Below, one piece after another: positions 26,345 to 40,000 of a DNA stretch of 64,000 bases. The translations under genes were made by a program, and so were the position numbers. Each line of letters begins with the position of its first letter. Within the stretch, counting starts at the first letter, position 1. The stretch comes from Pseudoalteromonas prydzensis (GTDB lineage Bacteria > Pseudomonadota > Gammaproteobacteria > Enterobacterales > Alteromonadaceae), in assembly GCF_001661495.1 (NCBI RefSeq), contig NZ_BDDT01000016.1:1-64000 (forward strand), in the 5' to 3' direction. Under the pieces are notes generated by a model that did no database searches, had not been told where the DNA came from, and saw only the letters and a program-made list of their open reading frames with translations.

Positions 26345-27649
26345 TTATTCCTTATCGTCTTCTATTTGCCATGCCTCTGGTGTATCAACACGCAGTGCTT
26401 CCACCAGCTTTCCTGTTGCATTAATTAACCGATAGCTTGCTTTACGTTCATCGAATGCGGCATTTAAATAGTTACGACGAGCAACAAAGAGTTCTATTTT
26501 TGAATCCAGCACATCTAATAGCGAGCGTCGACCTAGATCAAACTGTTTGTCATAGCCTTGCTGTGCTTGGCTGGCAAAATCAACGTTCTGTTGATAAAAG
26601 TTTTTTTGCTCGCCTACAAAGGTATAGGCATTCCAGGCTAATTTTGTACCTTCTGTTACTTGGCGAAGGGTATTATCGCGCACTGCTGTGGCTTCTTGAT
26701 AGCGCCATTTTGAAGCTTCTGTTTTGGCATTGGTGCGACCTCCATTGTAGAGATCATAACTCATGGTTAGCATGATACGAGCGTCATCATCAGGACCCTC
26801 AAAGCCGCCAATGTTTTCGTTATCATTTACATCCAGCTCAAGTGCAAGCTTAGGCCAGTAACCACTTTTATCACGTTCTATTTGTTTGTTTGCTGCGTTG
26901 ATATCCAGATTAGCTGCACTTACTTCAGGGTGCGAGGTGACAGCAAGTTGGATTGCTTGCTTTAGATCCTTAGGTATATAGTTGGCATCTGGTTTTGGCA
27001 CCATTAAGTTATCAGGGTAACTGCCTACCAAATCATAATAATTAGCTTCTAAATCGAATTGATTATTTTTAGCGGCTAATAATCCTGATTGTGCTGTAGA
27101 TAACCTAGCTTGTACTTGGGCAACATCGGCGTCACTACTGAGCCCTTTGGATTTTCGACTTTGAATGTCTTTTAAGATGTTTTGGTGATCGACCACATTT
27201 TGCTGTTGTAATTTCACTATTTCTTGGGCTTTGATCAGATCTAAATAGACTTGGCTTACCTCCAAACCTATGTTTTCAGCTTCTGATACTAAGCTTTGCT
27301 GATCTGCACGCATTTCATAATCAAGGCGAGCAACATCTGATGAGGTTTTAAAACCATCAAATAGCATTTGCGAGATCCTGAGGCCTAGTTCACGACGATC
27401 CATTTCAGTATCGACAGAGTTACCACTGTTGTTGGTGACATTCTCATAGCCATAGGCGGCATAAAGCCTTATTTGTGGCAAATATTCGCTAAACGCGGTG
27501 CGTTTATCGCGATATTTAGCCTCAAAGCGCGCATATTTTTGCAGTAGGCGTGGGTTTTTATTGAGTGCCTCAGCAACAGACTGTTCAAGTGTTAATGCAT
27601 GAGCAGTACCACTCAATGCAATTAGTGGGATTATAGCTAAAATACGCAT
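26345..27649 (-). CDS. TolC-family outer-membrane channel of type I secretion system
   Basis: 434 residues with a cleavable signal peptide (MRILAIIPLIALSGTAHA) and the duplicated outer-membrane efflux domain of long alpha-helical barrels (LTLEQSVAEALNKNPRL near the start, LGRRSLLDVLDSKIELF in the second half). It resembles the AggA/LapE branch serving adhesin secretion. It lies directly after the HlyD gene and before the OmpA gene and should form the outer-membrane exit for the giant adhesin. Confidence 0.93.
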   Translation of the reverse strand: MRILAIIPLIALSGTAHALTLEQSVAEALNKNPRLLQKYARFEAKYRDKRTAFSEYLPQIRLYAAYGYENVTNNSGNSVDTEMDRRELGLRISQMLFDGFKTSSDVARLDYEMRADQQSLVSEAENIGLEVSQVYLDLIKAQEIVKLQQQNVVDHQNILKDIQSRKSKGLSSDADVAQVQARLSTAQSGLLAAKNNQFDLEANYYDLVGSYPDNLMVPKPDANYIPKDLKQAIQLAVTSHPEVSAANLDINAANKQIERDKSGYWPKLALELDVNDNENIGGFEGPDDDARIMLTMSYDLYNGGRTNAKTEASKWRYQEATAVRDNTLRQVTEGTKLAWNAYTFVGEQKNFYQQNVDFASQAQQGYDKQFDLGRRSLLDVLDSKIELFVARRNYLNAAFDERKASYRLINATGKLVEALRVDTPEAWQIEDDKE

Positions 27650-27661
27650 TCCGTGTCCTTT

Positions 27662-28969
27662 TTATGGTTCTCTCATGGCATTAGCTTTGGCACGCAAAAG
27701 CGGCTTTAGCCAATACTGTAAAACGGTTTTTTTACCAGTCAAAATATCTACACTGGCTTGCATGCCGGGTATAATTGGCTGCTGAGCCAATATATTCCCA
27801 TCGGTTTTTATATGTGCTTCATAATAGGTTGTGCCATCTTCTAGTTGTGAGGCGTCAGGACTCACATAGATAACCTCTCCTTTTAGTCCACCATAAATGA
27901 CAAAGTCATAGGCGCTAAATTTCACCATGGCTGGCATACCTTGGCGAATAAAACCAATATCTTTAGGTGCTATTTTGGTTTCGACAATAAGTTTGTCGTC
28001 CAACGGCACTATTTCCATGATGACTTGGCCTGGCTCGATAACCCCTCCCACTGAACGAGAGGCGATATTTTTTACAGTGCCAGTTAATGGCGATTTAATC
28101 TGGGTTTTTATTAATCTGTCTTCTAGCGCTTTACTACTTTCGTTAATTTTAGCTAAGTTATTAGTAACTTCATCTAACTCATTTTGCGCGTTGGCAATGT
28201 AGTCTAGGGCAACTGATGTTCGCTCTTCTTTACCTTGTTCTTTTGCTGCCATTAATTGCTGTAATAAAGCATTGGCACGATTAACTTCACCAGAGAGCAT
28301 TACCTCTTCTCGTTGTAATTTAACTAGCTCCATTTCAGCGACAGCACCATCATCAACGCCTTCTGAAGTTAGTTTTACTTCACGGGATATCAATTTAAGA
28401 CGTTGTTTTAATGAATCAATATTGGCTTGTTGTTCAATAATAGCTTGGCTTTGTTGCAAAATCATTTGTTGGCTTTGTTGTAGCAACGAACGCAGTTGCG
28501 ATAAACGTGCTCTGTAGCTATTACGGGCACTATTTGCTATATGGGCTGGAATGTCGCTTGCAGATAAATTGACCTCTGTGATTGCAACTCCAGTCACTGT
28601 TTCACGGTCGATGACGATGGTTTCAAGTTCCGCGGTTAATCTCAGTTGTTTCGCTATTAAGGCGTCACGCTCTTGATTAGATTCAGCAAACGCAGCAGCA
28701 AAACGAGTATCATCAAGTAACAATACCGGTTGGCCTTGTTGCACTAGCTCGCCTTCTTGTACTAGTACTTGTTTTAAAATGCCGCCATCGAGGTTTTCTA
28801 CCGTTTGTACTGTTTGGGCGGGTACTACATTACCTTCGCCAACAATCACTTCGTCTAAGGTGGCGAAGGTTGCCCAAGCGATTGTACACACTAAGACTAA
28901 AAATACGATTAGGATTAACCTTTGCGCTTGGCGTGCCGCCTGTAGTTGCGATATCTCTAAGTTACTCAT
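27662..28969 (-). CDS. HlyD-family periplasmic adaptor of type I secretion system
   Basis: 435 residues: one N-terminal membrane helix (LILIVFLVLVCTIAWATF), a biotinyl-lipoyl-like half (GNVVPAQTVQTVENLDGGIL), a long coiled coil rich in Gln and Leu (residues ~150-290), then the beta-barrel end with VKNIASRSVGGVIEPGQ and the HlyD/LapC tail PGMQASVDILTGKKTVLQYWLKPL. It bridges the ABC transporter and the TolC-type channel. It overlaps the transporter gene by 8 bp, so the two are translationally coupled. Confidence 0.95.
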   Translation of the reverse strand: MSNLEISQLQAARQAQRLILIVFLVLVCTIAWATFATLDEVIVGEGNVVPAQTVQTVENLDGGILKQVLVQEGELVQQGQPVLLLDDTRFAAAFAESNQERDALIAKQLRLTAELETIVIDRETVTGVAITEVNLSASDIPAHIANSARNSYRARLSQLRSLLQQSQQMILQQSQAIIEQQANIDSLKQRLKLISREVKLTSEGVDDGAVAEMELVKLQREEVMLSGEVNRANALLQQLMAAKEQGKEERTSVALDYIANAQNELDEVTNNLAKINESSKALEDRLIKTQIKSPLTGTVKNIASRSVGGVIEPGQVIMEIVPLDDKLIVETKIAPKDIGFIRQGMPAMVKFSAYDFVIYGGLKGEVIYVSPDASQLEDGTTYYEAHIKTDGNILAQQPIIPGMQASVDILTGKKTVLQYWLKPLLRAKANAMREP

Positions 28970-31076
28970 TGGATGTCGCTCCGTGAGGTTTAACTGTTAT
29001 GCTTCGCAAGCGACGGTTATTACCATTAAACAGTTGTTGTGGCGTTTGAATATTCGTGAGTTCACCTTTTTCAACTACGATAATTTTATCGCACAGTGAT
29101 AGTACAGCCGCTTTGTGGCTTGCGATCACCATAGTAGTATCAGAGATATTTTTTAAGCTACTTATAATATGTCGCTCACTGATTTCATCCATAGCACTGG
29201 TAGGTTCATCGAGCAGTAATAATTTCGGGCTTTGCAGTAATGCGCGCGCTAATATAACTGCTTGGCGTTGTCCTCCTGATAAGCAGCGGCCAAATTCTCC
29301 CACTTGGCTTTCAAGGCCGGTTTCAAGGCGATCAATAAAATGATGAATACCTGCCATGTGGATCACTCTTGAAAGCTCTTTAGGATCGACTTGTTGGCAA
29401 CCGACGGTGATATTTTCTAATAAACTGCCATAAAATAAACTCGGACTTTGTGCCATCCAGCCGGTGTGTTTGCGTAAGGTTTTCAGTGACCATTGGTTTA
29501 TTTCAATATCATCAATGAATATTTGTCCTTGAGTTGCTTGATATTGCCCTGCAAGTAGCGCTAATAAAGATGATTTCCCCGAGCCTGCGGCTCCATAAAT
29601 ACCTACTTTTTCTCCTGCTTTAATATCAAAATTGAGTTGCTGTAATACTGCTAGTTTTTGTTCTGGGTAGTTAAATGTGAGGTTTTTAACTCGAATATTA
29701 CCGCTTAGCTCGCTGTGGCTGCTAAGTATACTTTGTTGATTTTCTTGCGGTAGTTCAAGTACCGCTTTGACAGATTCGATGGCTGATTCTGTTTGTTTAA
29801 ACTTTAACAGCAACGACGCTATTTGACTGATTGCGCCACCAGCACGGCCACTTATCATCACCATGGCAATTAAAGCGCCCATACTGACTTCGCCTGCTTG
29901 AATTAAATATACCCCTGCAACAATTAAACCTATGGTGGTTACTTGTTGCAGTGCGGCAACTGTATGGCTGAGTGTGTTGGCACTGTGGCGAGATTTATTT
30001 TGCCAGGTAGCCAACTGAGCCATGGTTTGCTCCCAAAGGCGCTGTGCTTTTCCTTCACTGCGCGATTGTTTTAATTCAACAATTTGATTTAAATATTCAA
30101 TTAAATAAGCTTGTCGTTGGGTGCTAAGTTTAGCTGCTTCTTCAACACTGTTGGTGAGTCTGCCTTGTAAAAATGCACCGGTAAGTACAATCAATAACAT
30201 AGTGGTGATCGGGATCAATACGATTGCACCGCCCAACCAACCTATTAGCGCTAAAAACATTAAGGTAAACGGTAAGTCGATAGCTGATACTAAGGTCGCT
30301 GAGGTTAAAAACTCCCTTACACTATCAAAATCTTGTACTTGTTTTGCATAAGCGCCAGCCGATTGTGGTCTATGCTCTAAGCGCATACCAATGACTTTAC
30401 TAAATAGGGTGCTTGATACTTTAAGGTCAATACCTTTACCTGCGGTATCGGTTAGCTGCGTACGAGCTTGCTTTAAAAACCAATCAAAGCTGATGGCAAT
30501 CATTGCGCCAAATGCGAGTACCCATAAAGTATCAAGGGCGGCATTGGGCACAACACGGTCATACACATTCATAGTAAATAGTGGGATCACCACTGCAAGC
30601 AGGTTAACGGTGAATGAGCCTAGTAATAATGAACCATAAAATGGTTTTACTTCATTAAATACCGGTTGTAGCCAATGGGGAATTTTTGAGTGAATAGAGC
30701 TACTGCGTTTATCGATTACTTGATCAATCGATAGATGCCAGCTAACAAGCCATGTTTGTTGTTCAAGTTTAACGGTTGTTACTTCAGGATCGGCAGTTTG
30801 AAATAATACGATGATTTTATCATTTTGCTTATCGAGTAGCCAAAGCTGCCCTTGTTGGTCTATTACAGCTGCAGGAAATAGCATTTGTGATAGTTTTAAG
30901 ACTTGTTGAGCGCCTGCAATATTACCATTGTTTAATGCACGCTCTATATGATGTGGCGCTAGTTGCCCATCAGGTAGTCCATCACTGAGTTGATCTCGAT
31001 TGCAGCGCTGTGCAAACGCCGTGTTCGCACAGCTTACAAATTCGACTACTTGATCATGAGTGAGTGTTAAATTCAT
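28962..31076 (-). CDS. type I secretion ABC transporter (LapB-type permease/ATPase)
   Basis: 704 residues. The N-terminal ~130 residues occupy the place of a C39 peptidase domain but lack its catalytic QxxCG motif, so it is probably a non-cleaving C39-like domain, as in LapB/HlyB transporters of uncleaved substrates. About six membrane helices follow (residues ~150-430). The ATPase domain has Walker A GAAGSGKSSLLAL, signature CLSGGQRQAVILARALL and Walker B LLLLDEPTSAMDE. Its start overlaps the adhesin stop by 4 bp, showing a single operon. It should energise export of the giant adhesin. Confidence 0.96.
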   Translation of the reverse strand: MNLTLTHDQVVEFVSCANTAFAQRCNRDQLSDGLPDGQLAPHHIERALNNGNIAGAQQVLKLSQMLFPAAVIDQQGQLWLLDKQNDKIIVLFQTADPEVTTVKLEQQTWLVSWHLSIDQVIDKRSSSIHSKIPHWLQPVFNEVKPFYGSLLLGSFTVNLLAVVIPLFTMNVYDRVVPNAALDTLWVLAFGAMIAISFDWFLKQARTQLTDTAGKGIDLKVSSTLFSKVIGMRLEHRPQSAGAYAKQVQDFDSVREFLTSATLVSAIDLPFTLMFLALIGWLGGAIVLIPITTMLLIVLTGAFLQGRLTNSVEEAAKLSTQRQAYLIEYLNQIVELKQSRSEGKAQRLWEQTMAQLATWQNKSRHSANTLSHTVAALQQVTTIGLIVAGVYLIQAGEVSMGALIAMVMISGRAGGAISQIASLLLKFKQTESAIESVKAVLELPQENQQSILSSHSELSGNIRVKNLTFNYPEQKLAVLQQLNFDIKAGEKVGIYGAAGSGKSSLLALLAGQYQATQGQIFIDDIEINQWSLKTLRKHTGWMAQSPSLFYGSLLENITVGCQQVDPKELSRVIHMAGIHHFIDRLETGLESQVGEFGRCLSGGQRQAVILARALLQSPKLLLLDEPTSAMDEISERHIISSLKNISDTTMVIASHKAAVLSLCDKIIVVEKGELTNIQTPQQLFNGNNRRLRSITVKPHGATSNE

Positions 31077-34000
31077 GGTTCGATAGAGTCCATATTATCC
31101 ATAATTTTCATTAAGTCCTGCTCAAATTGACCGCTGTCATGACTGGCACCGAGTTCGCTATCAGTGCTGTCCATAGGATCGGTTGGCTCCTGCGCTAGAA
31201 TATATTGCAATTGCTCAATTGACAGTGATCCAGTTGAATTAGCTTCTTGAGCTGTGCTGGCTACGCTTACTGAGATCTCTTGTACCGCACCGTTTTGGGT
31301 TTCGCCATTAAGTTCGGCATAAGGGGTCATGATCAAGGTAAAATTATCGCCAGCTTCAGCGCCAATGATTTGTAAATTGGCAACATCGGCTAAGTCAATG
31401 ACCCAGTTATTACCGTCTTTGCTTCCTGCATTTAAACTTAAATCATCAGGGATCCCGCTAATTGTTAAGTAACCAGTTTCTGTCGCTGCTGGGTTTTGCA
31501 AATCTAGGCTGAGGTTCAACGGTATATTATCAGGATCTGTTACTGATATATCGCTAAAGCTGAGCCAGATTGGCGCATCTACTTCCGGTTCGAGTGTTAA
31601 AGTAAAGTTGGCTGTTTTAGGATCGCTGGTATCTGACATTACAGTACCATTGACCGTTGCGGTATCTATGCTTGCAACATCAACTTGCATATTTAGGTTA
31701 CCCCAAGCAAGCGTACCCGCATTAAAGTCAAAGTTTTGTAGTTGATTACTAGCCACAACTAAAGTAGCGATAAAGCCACCAGCGCCATCGCTGGTAAAAT
31801 ACACTTGTTGACCATCTACCTCGATATACGCGCCGTTTAAGCCAACTAATGCTGTAGTGTCTGAATCCGCGTTAATTTTAACAGTAAGCTGAATTTGCTC
31901 GTCTTCATTAGTGTCTTCACTTATTGCAAGTAAATTGATGGTAACAGTTTCATCCTCATTCGCTGCGTAACTGCTATTTGGTGCCCTAACCAAATCAACT
32001 CCATCACCGATTGGGCGTACGCCCACTACAAATTCAGCTGTGGTACTTAAGTAAGTTGCAGGGTCTTGATCTTTTGTGATTGCTTTAAGGGTCAGTGGAA
32101 TATCACCATTAAAATCTTGCGGTGGAATAAGAACAATATTGCCACTGGCTAGTTGCTCCGGGGTAACACTCCAGTTATAGGTTTCTAGACCTCTAAAGTC
32201 ACCACCGTCTGCACCATTATTTGCCAGTGCAGTGTAAGTACCATCGCCATTATCAAGAGCAAGCACTGCATTTTTAGGTACACCTGAAATACTTAAGTAC
32301 ATTATTTCAGAGCCGTCATTGTCAAATAGTTCAGCGCTGATCCCGGTTAGTTTTATTGCCGTATCTTCGTCACCTAAAATATTAGCTACCGTTAATGTCG
32401 CGTAATCGGTAACCGGTTTTATATCTAAGGAAATAGTGGAACTAAAGCTGCTTGTATCAGTTACTGTACCAGTTGATATCAGTGCCGTATCAATAACTTG
32501 ACCACTAATTTCTAATCGTAGTACGCCAGAACCAGAGACATTTAGCGGTGGCGTAACACTAACATTTGTAAGTGCTTGGTTGAGTTCATTGCTATTGCTG
32601 CCAGTAAATACATAACTATTACTGGTACCATCAACAAGTACGAACAAGCCAGATGGATCATTTAATGTCCCCCCATCTAGCAAAGTAATAGTTAAATTGT
32701 TTGCCGTATTTTGAGTATCGATCACCACACTCTCTACACCGCCGGTGGTTGCTGAGCTATCACTATCAATAAAGCTAAGTGTTAAGCCCAATGGTTGCGA
32801 ACTATCTTCTTCAATCGCAGTGGTATTGGTAACAACAGTGACACCATCAGCAATTGGACTTACGTCGACACTAATTATTTGACTATCATCAATGACAGTA
32901 TCACCACTGATTGGATCAACAGCGATAACGCGAATTGGAATATCGAGTATGCCTGCAAAGTGAGTTCCTGCGGTCGATATTGTAACTCCCTCTAATGCGC
33001 TAGCTGGGAATACATATTCAATGACTGATTGACCGCTGGCATCGTGAATTATCTCTACACCAGCGCCAGTGACAACAGCACCTACTGGTAAATCGGATGC
33101 TAATATCCTAAAGCTAATTTGATCATTGCTGTCATTGGTAAATGTATTGGTAAAGTGACCGCTGAAGTCAATTACGCTGTCTTCTTCGGCATCAATAATT
33201 GTTTCTTGAATTTGATTAACTGGGCTTGCTACAGAGTCTGCGGCTCCTTGAGTAAATTCAACTTGGATTGTGCCAAAGATCGCATCGTCATCAGTTAAGT
33301 CTGTGACTTTTGCTGCAACAATGATTTCTATTGGGCCATTGGTCGCATTATTGCTTATTAGGGTGACACCACTTAACACATCAACAATATCAACAGTTGC
33401 TGCGGTGGTTCCAGCATCGGTTGGTATTAACCAACGACCTTCACCGTCAGGTAAAGCACCTGGATAATCAACGTAGAAACCATCGCTGTCTGGCAGAATT
33501 AAAACTATGTAATCAATGGTCTCTGAGCCATCAATATCAGCTTCACTAAAGTTCATTGCACCTGTTAAATCTAGGCTTCCTGTATTACTTATCAAAATAC
33601 CGGCTGAGGTGGCAACTAACTCACTGCGGTTACCATCAATTTCGATTTCTTTATCAAAATCCGGGGCAATAGTCACAGTGCTGGTGGTCGCAATATTTAC
33701 TGGTGTTGTGTTACCTGCATCGGAGGTATCGATTACTGTGTAAGTTATATTTATAACAAAGTCACCGGAGGCATCTTCTGGCGGCAAGATTGCCAATCTT
33801 CCGCTGGCTAAGAAGCCTGCTAAGTCACCATTAGCAAGCGTTGCTAGATCAAGTGAGCCGTTGAACTCAATTTCAACGCCATCTAATAGCAGTTTCACAC
33901 CGCTTGGAATATCCGTGATCACAGCGCCAGTGATTATTTCGCTGTTATCAGCATCAGCTGTAGTTGGGTTTATATTTAGTACAGCTGCTTGATCTTCAAT

Positions 34001-37000
34001 ACCGGCTGAGCTGGTGGCAAGGTTTGATTCATTAGAGTCAAGAATAGGTGTGAGAGCTATATTCACATCCATTGTAAACTCACCTGCATCGCCGTCAGGT
34101 TCAGTGGTCACGGTTATAATATTAAAATTAATACCAGTGCCGCTAAAGTCACCTTGTGGTTTAAGGTAAAGAGTTTGTAACTGTTCAGCTGAAACGCCAT
34201 AAACAGGTTTGCCATTTTCGGCACGAATAATTTCAAGTTCAACAGGGTTACCATTGATATCGACAATGCTGACACCATCTGGCAAGTTGGAGATTAGTAA
34301 GTTTATAACCTCAGAGCCATCATTGTCAGATGTTCTGACTAAGAAGTCTAAGGAGATTAAGTCATCTTCATCAAACTCAGCAACGTTGGTTAACAGCGCT
34401 TGTTGTTCATCAAAACTCCAATTAGCCCCTGTGTCAACTGTTGGAGGGTCGATCACACCTTTTACTGTAATAGTGAGATCTTTGCTTTCACTGCGAGCTG
34501 TTTCAGAGCCTGGTTTTACCGCTACACCGTCTGTTTCGGTTTCATACGCAACGGCAACGACAGACACTTTAAAGTTATTATTAACAGAGCTAATATCGGT
34601 TTCAGGAATTATTTGAATATTACCCGCTAATACATCAACACTGCTGACACTATAAGTGCCATTGCCTAAATCTGTAATTGATGCCCCATTGAGTGCTTCC
34701 ATACTCCAGCCTGTCGGTACGGTGAACTCATAAAATAATAATTCAGAGCCATCTGGGTCATTTACTTGGCCGGTAACTAATTTTCTAGCATCTATGGCTT
34801 CATCTTCATTGGTACGTGCATTTGCAACAATTAAATCAGGTATGTCGGCGACAGGTTGCAATTCAACAGTGACAAGTTGTGCAGTTTGTTCAGCAACATC
34901 TTGGTTATCTTGCTCAGTTGCGATGGCAGTAATTTCAAAAGTAAATGAACCTGATAAATTATTAGCTCCTTGCGCTGTTAACGTATTTATTTGTTCAGCA
35001 GTTATGGTATCGCCATTTTGAACAAGGTTACCGTTGATTTTTAAAATCAGGCCATCTTCAATATTATCAATACGATAACTGAGTACCTCTGAGCCATCAG
35101 TATCTTGTAGGTTGGCAAGTAAATTTAGCTCAATAGGCTCGCCGTCTTCTTCACCTAAATAGCTAAATTCACTACTTTGATCCCAAAGTGGTGTATCAGC
35201 CACTGAGTTAATCGTGACATCTAGAGCGCTATTTATTTCACGGCTGCCGTTTTCATCTGTAATTTCAACAGTAACATCAAGCGTTACTTGCTGACTGGCA
35301 ATTGCATCAGAAGTGTTAGCTGCTGGTGTAAATAATAAGTCTCCATTGGGTAACGCGGTACCAATCGGTAAAACGGTGCCGTCAGGCAGAGTCAATTCTT
35401 GCTCTAATACGCGCATATTAGAGCCTGAAATTACTACGAAACCATCAATAATTGGCAGTGTTGTAATATTGCCAGCGCCGTCATCTAGGGTCAGCACGCC
35501 GCCGTTTAGAGACGCTTCGCTAATTTTGATTTCTGTGATTACATCGCCACTATCAAGATCACCAGGGTAAGCTGCGAGTTGTACTAAAATCGCTTCGTCT
35601 TCATTACCTTCTGGTTGATAAAAAGCAATACGTCCTTCACTATCTAAAACATGTAGATTAAGGTTATTGGTGACCGTGTCGCCATCAGCATCTGTGACTT
35701 GGTAGCTAATGGTATCGTCAAATATATTGGTATCAGCAGCAAATGGATTTGTAGAAATAGATACTGTGCCATCACTGTTAATGGTTAAAGTGCCGTATTC
35801 TTCATCCCCATTTCGTAATGTTATGGTGTCACCTGCGCTGTAATTCACACCTAGGTAGGTTACTTGAGTTATCGTAGCACCATCGGCACCTTGTTTTACA
35901 CCATCAAGCAAATCGAGGCTAAGGTTATCACCTTCAGAAAAGGTGATATCGGTATCAACTGCAACCGGTATATCATCTTTCACAGAGACGGTTAATTTTT
36001 GAACTGCTGATTTATCACCATCTGCATCAATGGCTTGTATTTCAAACAGAATATCAAGCTGATTAGTGCCATTGCCTGTCGCATGATCTAATGCTTGGCT
36101 CTGGGTGTACTCGTAGCTACCATTTGCGAAGAAACGAATTCTAAATACTTCGCTATTATCGGTTGCTCTGGCAAAATACCAGCCACTTTCAGTTGCTGTA
36201 GTTGATAAAGTAACAGCTTGTCCACCTTTAGTAATGCCATCTAGACTGAAGCCGTCAGCGAGTGCGACAGTAACAATTTCATCACTGCCCGTGGCTAGAG
36301 TGAAGCTACCAGTTGTTGATATGGAGTCATTACTGTTTAGGTCAAATTCATCAACAATATTATCAGGTGTTCCTGGGGTGACAATTTCTGGCGCTAGGCC
36401 ATCATCAACATTAACTGTGACTTCGTTTAGTATTGAAGTATTGTCAGCATCAATAATCGCAACTGGTACGATAAGGCTTAACTGTATGTCTTGCGCTGCT
36501 AAATGATCGATGGCACCAAAGAGCTCAAAGTTTATTGTTGCGGTCGTCGATTGACCTGGTTCAAGACTTAAGCTTGTAGGCAAGGTAGTTTCAAATACAA
36601 CAGTACCATCAGGGAGCTGGCCTTGCGCCTTACCATTGCCTAAGTTAATCCAAGTGATAGCTTGGCCATTTTGGGTAAGTGCATTACCTTGGCTATCAAG
36701 TACAGCTGCACCGCTATTAAACTGATAGCCAATAGCAACAATTGCATCATTACCGGCCACGATAGTGATTTCACCGCTATCCGAATTAGTATAGCTACTA
36801 TTATCTTTAGGCAGTTCAGTTACATTAAGTATTGGTGTATCGCCATCAATTGATTCATCATCAATAATGGTTATATCGAGATTGGCTGATACTGTATCGC
36901 CATCAAAATCAGTCATTTCAATTTTTAAGTTGATCGCATCTGTTACATCTTGATCCAGTGCTCGGTATAGCGTGACGATATAATCTTGGGCTAATGAATC

Positions 37001-40000
37001 TGTACTACTGCTAAAATCACCCGCGAGTTCTACTTGGAAAACAGGATCATTAACATCACCCGTATGACCAATAATGGTTTTTCCGTCGGCACTAATAGCA
37101 TAAATAATGGCGAGACTGTTACTCGTTAGCTGTGGTTGCTCATTGCTTGGAGAAAAGATAACTTCAACAATTTGATCTGAGCCAACTAATGTTGATAGCT
37201 GACCAGTTGCGACTTGGGTGCCTTGAGTTAAATTATTTTCGTCTAAAGTGACCGCTGTAATGCCGGCAAATTGTGGATCATTACCATCAAAAATTGTAAT
37301 AGATGCATCGCCTTGGGAAATTTGCGTTCCATCTAAATCTTCTGCAGTGATAGTTAATACAAGCTGTAGCTGCTCAGACACTTCATGATCGATAGGACCT
37401 TGTTGTTGATAGACTGCTGTAGCTGATAAGTCATCACCATTATTTATCGCGGTTAAGTTAATCGTAATAATGGTATTTCCAGCAGCAGTCGCTGTTAGTG
37501 TTTTGCCATCATCAGATAGAGCAAATGTTAGCGTGTTGCCATCGCTGCTTAGGTTTAACGCATTCAAGCGAGCTAATGTTGTATCACTAAAAGCGATCGA
37601 GTCAGCTAATAGCGTGTCAGAGCCAGAGAAAACGGTAAAGTTTATATCTCTGTTCAATACTTGGTCATAGTCAGGTTCAGTAAGGTCTAAGTTTTGATTA
37701 TCTACATAGCCCGCATCGCCATCTAAAATATTAATGGTGGCAGTTGCGCCGTCTAGGCTACCGTCTTTATCTGTTACTGTGTAATCAAAACTAAAATTTT
37801 GTGGTAGCGAGTGATCTAAATTGTCGTTAGCAGTAAATTGCCAAGTGCCATTACTATTAACGATAAGTTCGCCGTAGCTCAACATGACAGTGGCAGGTGT
37901 ATTTGCAGTGACTGCATATGTTTGTCCTGCAACTTCAATTTGAGTAACAACCAGTGGCCCTTCAATAGTGTAGTCATTACCTAACACACTGCCTGAGCTT
38001 ACAGTATCTTCTATTACGTCATAGCTATCATCACGAGCAAAAGGAGGCGTATCATTAATTGTGATGTAGGTAGGTAATAAAACAAGCTCAGATGTACCAT
38101 CATTATCAGTTTGCAATGCTTCAATAATCACAGAGGTTGTCAGTGTATTACCTATAGGCTGATCGAAAGGCTGAAATTGGGTGATCCGTACTGCATTTGG
38201 AATAAGCTCAATTGTCATTGCAATGGTGTTATTACCATCTTCACGGATCACATTAAGAGATTGGCCATCACTGGATACTTCAATTCTGACTGCATTACCA
38301 CCTTCATAGGTGAGTGTGGCGAGTGCTTCTTGAACACCTGCAAAGCTCAGTGCTGCGTTATTGATGTTTAACGCACTGGTATCTGATGTTGAAGCTGATA
38401 CATCTAAAATATACTCATAAAGCTCTTGGCCACGCACGACATCCAGCGTTGGCATGTCATCGGTCGCTGTATTACCTGCTATATCAGTAACGGTGGCGGT
38501 TAACTCCCATGCAGTTGCTTTATTCAAGGTACTGACATTGATATTATTGACCTGCCAAGTCCCGTTACTTCCTACACTACCAGTAAAGTAAAGAGTTTGT
38601 CCGCCATCAAAAATAGCAATGGTTACAAGTTGGCCGCTTTCGGCGTCTGTACTGCCATTAATTGAAGTAAGCTCACCAGATCGGAAAGCTTCTAAATCGA
38701 AGCCATCACCGGTCTCAATATCAATATTTACTGTGGTGTCTATGATTGCATCATCAGAATTACTAACATCATTTCCTGCTAAGTCTGATGCTTGTGCTGT
38801 AACCGCAATACTTCCATCACTCCACGTTGATAAATCAACACTGGTTTGGAATGATAAATCGTTTTGCACTTGTGCTGTTACCGTCAAAGTTTCGTTGTTT
38901 GCACCCAGTAGCGTTAAGGTAACTGTTTGTCCAGCTTCAATATTAGTAACATTACCTTGTAGCACTAGTTGACCTAATTCATTGGCAACAAGGTAGTTAT
39001 CGCCACCAGAGATTATCTCCACATTAATCGCTGCTAAAGTATCTTTACCTGTGGTGGTGCTTGCATCGGCTGGGTTGCCTGCTTCGTCACTGACTGTCGC
39101 GGTATAATTTAGCTCACCATCAACTAGGCCTGTTAGGTTTTGGGTTATTTCCCAAAGGCCAGCAGTGACAGTGGTTGTGAAAGTAAGCTCTTTACCATTT
39201 TCATCGGTGATAGTGATAGTTACTAAGCGGCCATCTTCAATATTATTAACGCTACCAAAAATACGCGTTGCAGGTGCTTCCGCGGCGTTGATTACATTGT
39301 CTGTGAAATCAGCATTGGTATCGACCTCAATAGTAATACTTGCCTGTGTATCTTTTATAATAGTCGTTGTATCAGTGGCATTATTACCAGCAATGTCTTG
39401 GGCGGTTGCTGTAATATCAATGTTACCTTCAGTAAAGCCCGAAAAATCAACATTCTCGACCGACCAATAGCCATCGACTACTGTGGTGGTAAATGTTTGT
39501 GTATTACTGCCGTCGGTAACAGTTACAGTGACCGTTTGACCATTTTGGATCCCCAGTACTGCACCACCTAAGTCGACACTATTTTGTTCGCTTTCATTTA
39601 TAACCCCATCAACATCAAGTGTGGTAGCGGCGATGATTGCCAGCGTATCTTTATTGAATATAAGTGTATTAGAGGCTGGGTTTTCCGCCTGATCTGCAAC
39701 TTTGGCTTGGACTTGAATTTTACCGTCAACTAAATTACTCAAGTCGACGTTATCAATACTCCAAGCACCAGCAATCACCGTGGTTGTCGCTGTTGCGGTA
39801 TTACCATTGCGGTCGACAAAATACAGAGTCACTGTTTGTCCGTCTTGTACGTCCGTCACGGTGCCAGAAAAATTATTATTGGCTGTGACTTCGTTCTCAT
39901 TGATAACCTGATCTGCGAGATCTGTATCATTTAGCGCTATGGTGATCCTTGCAACGACATCTTTTTGTGCCGCGTCAGTTGCTTGATTATTGTTGCCTGC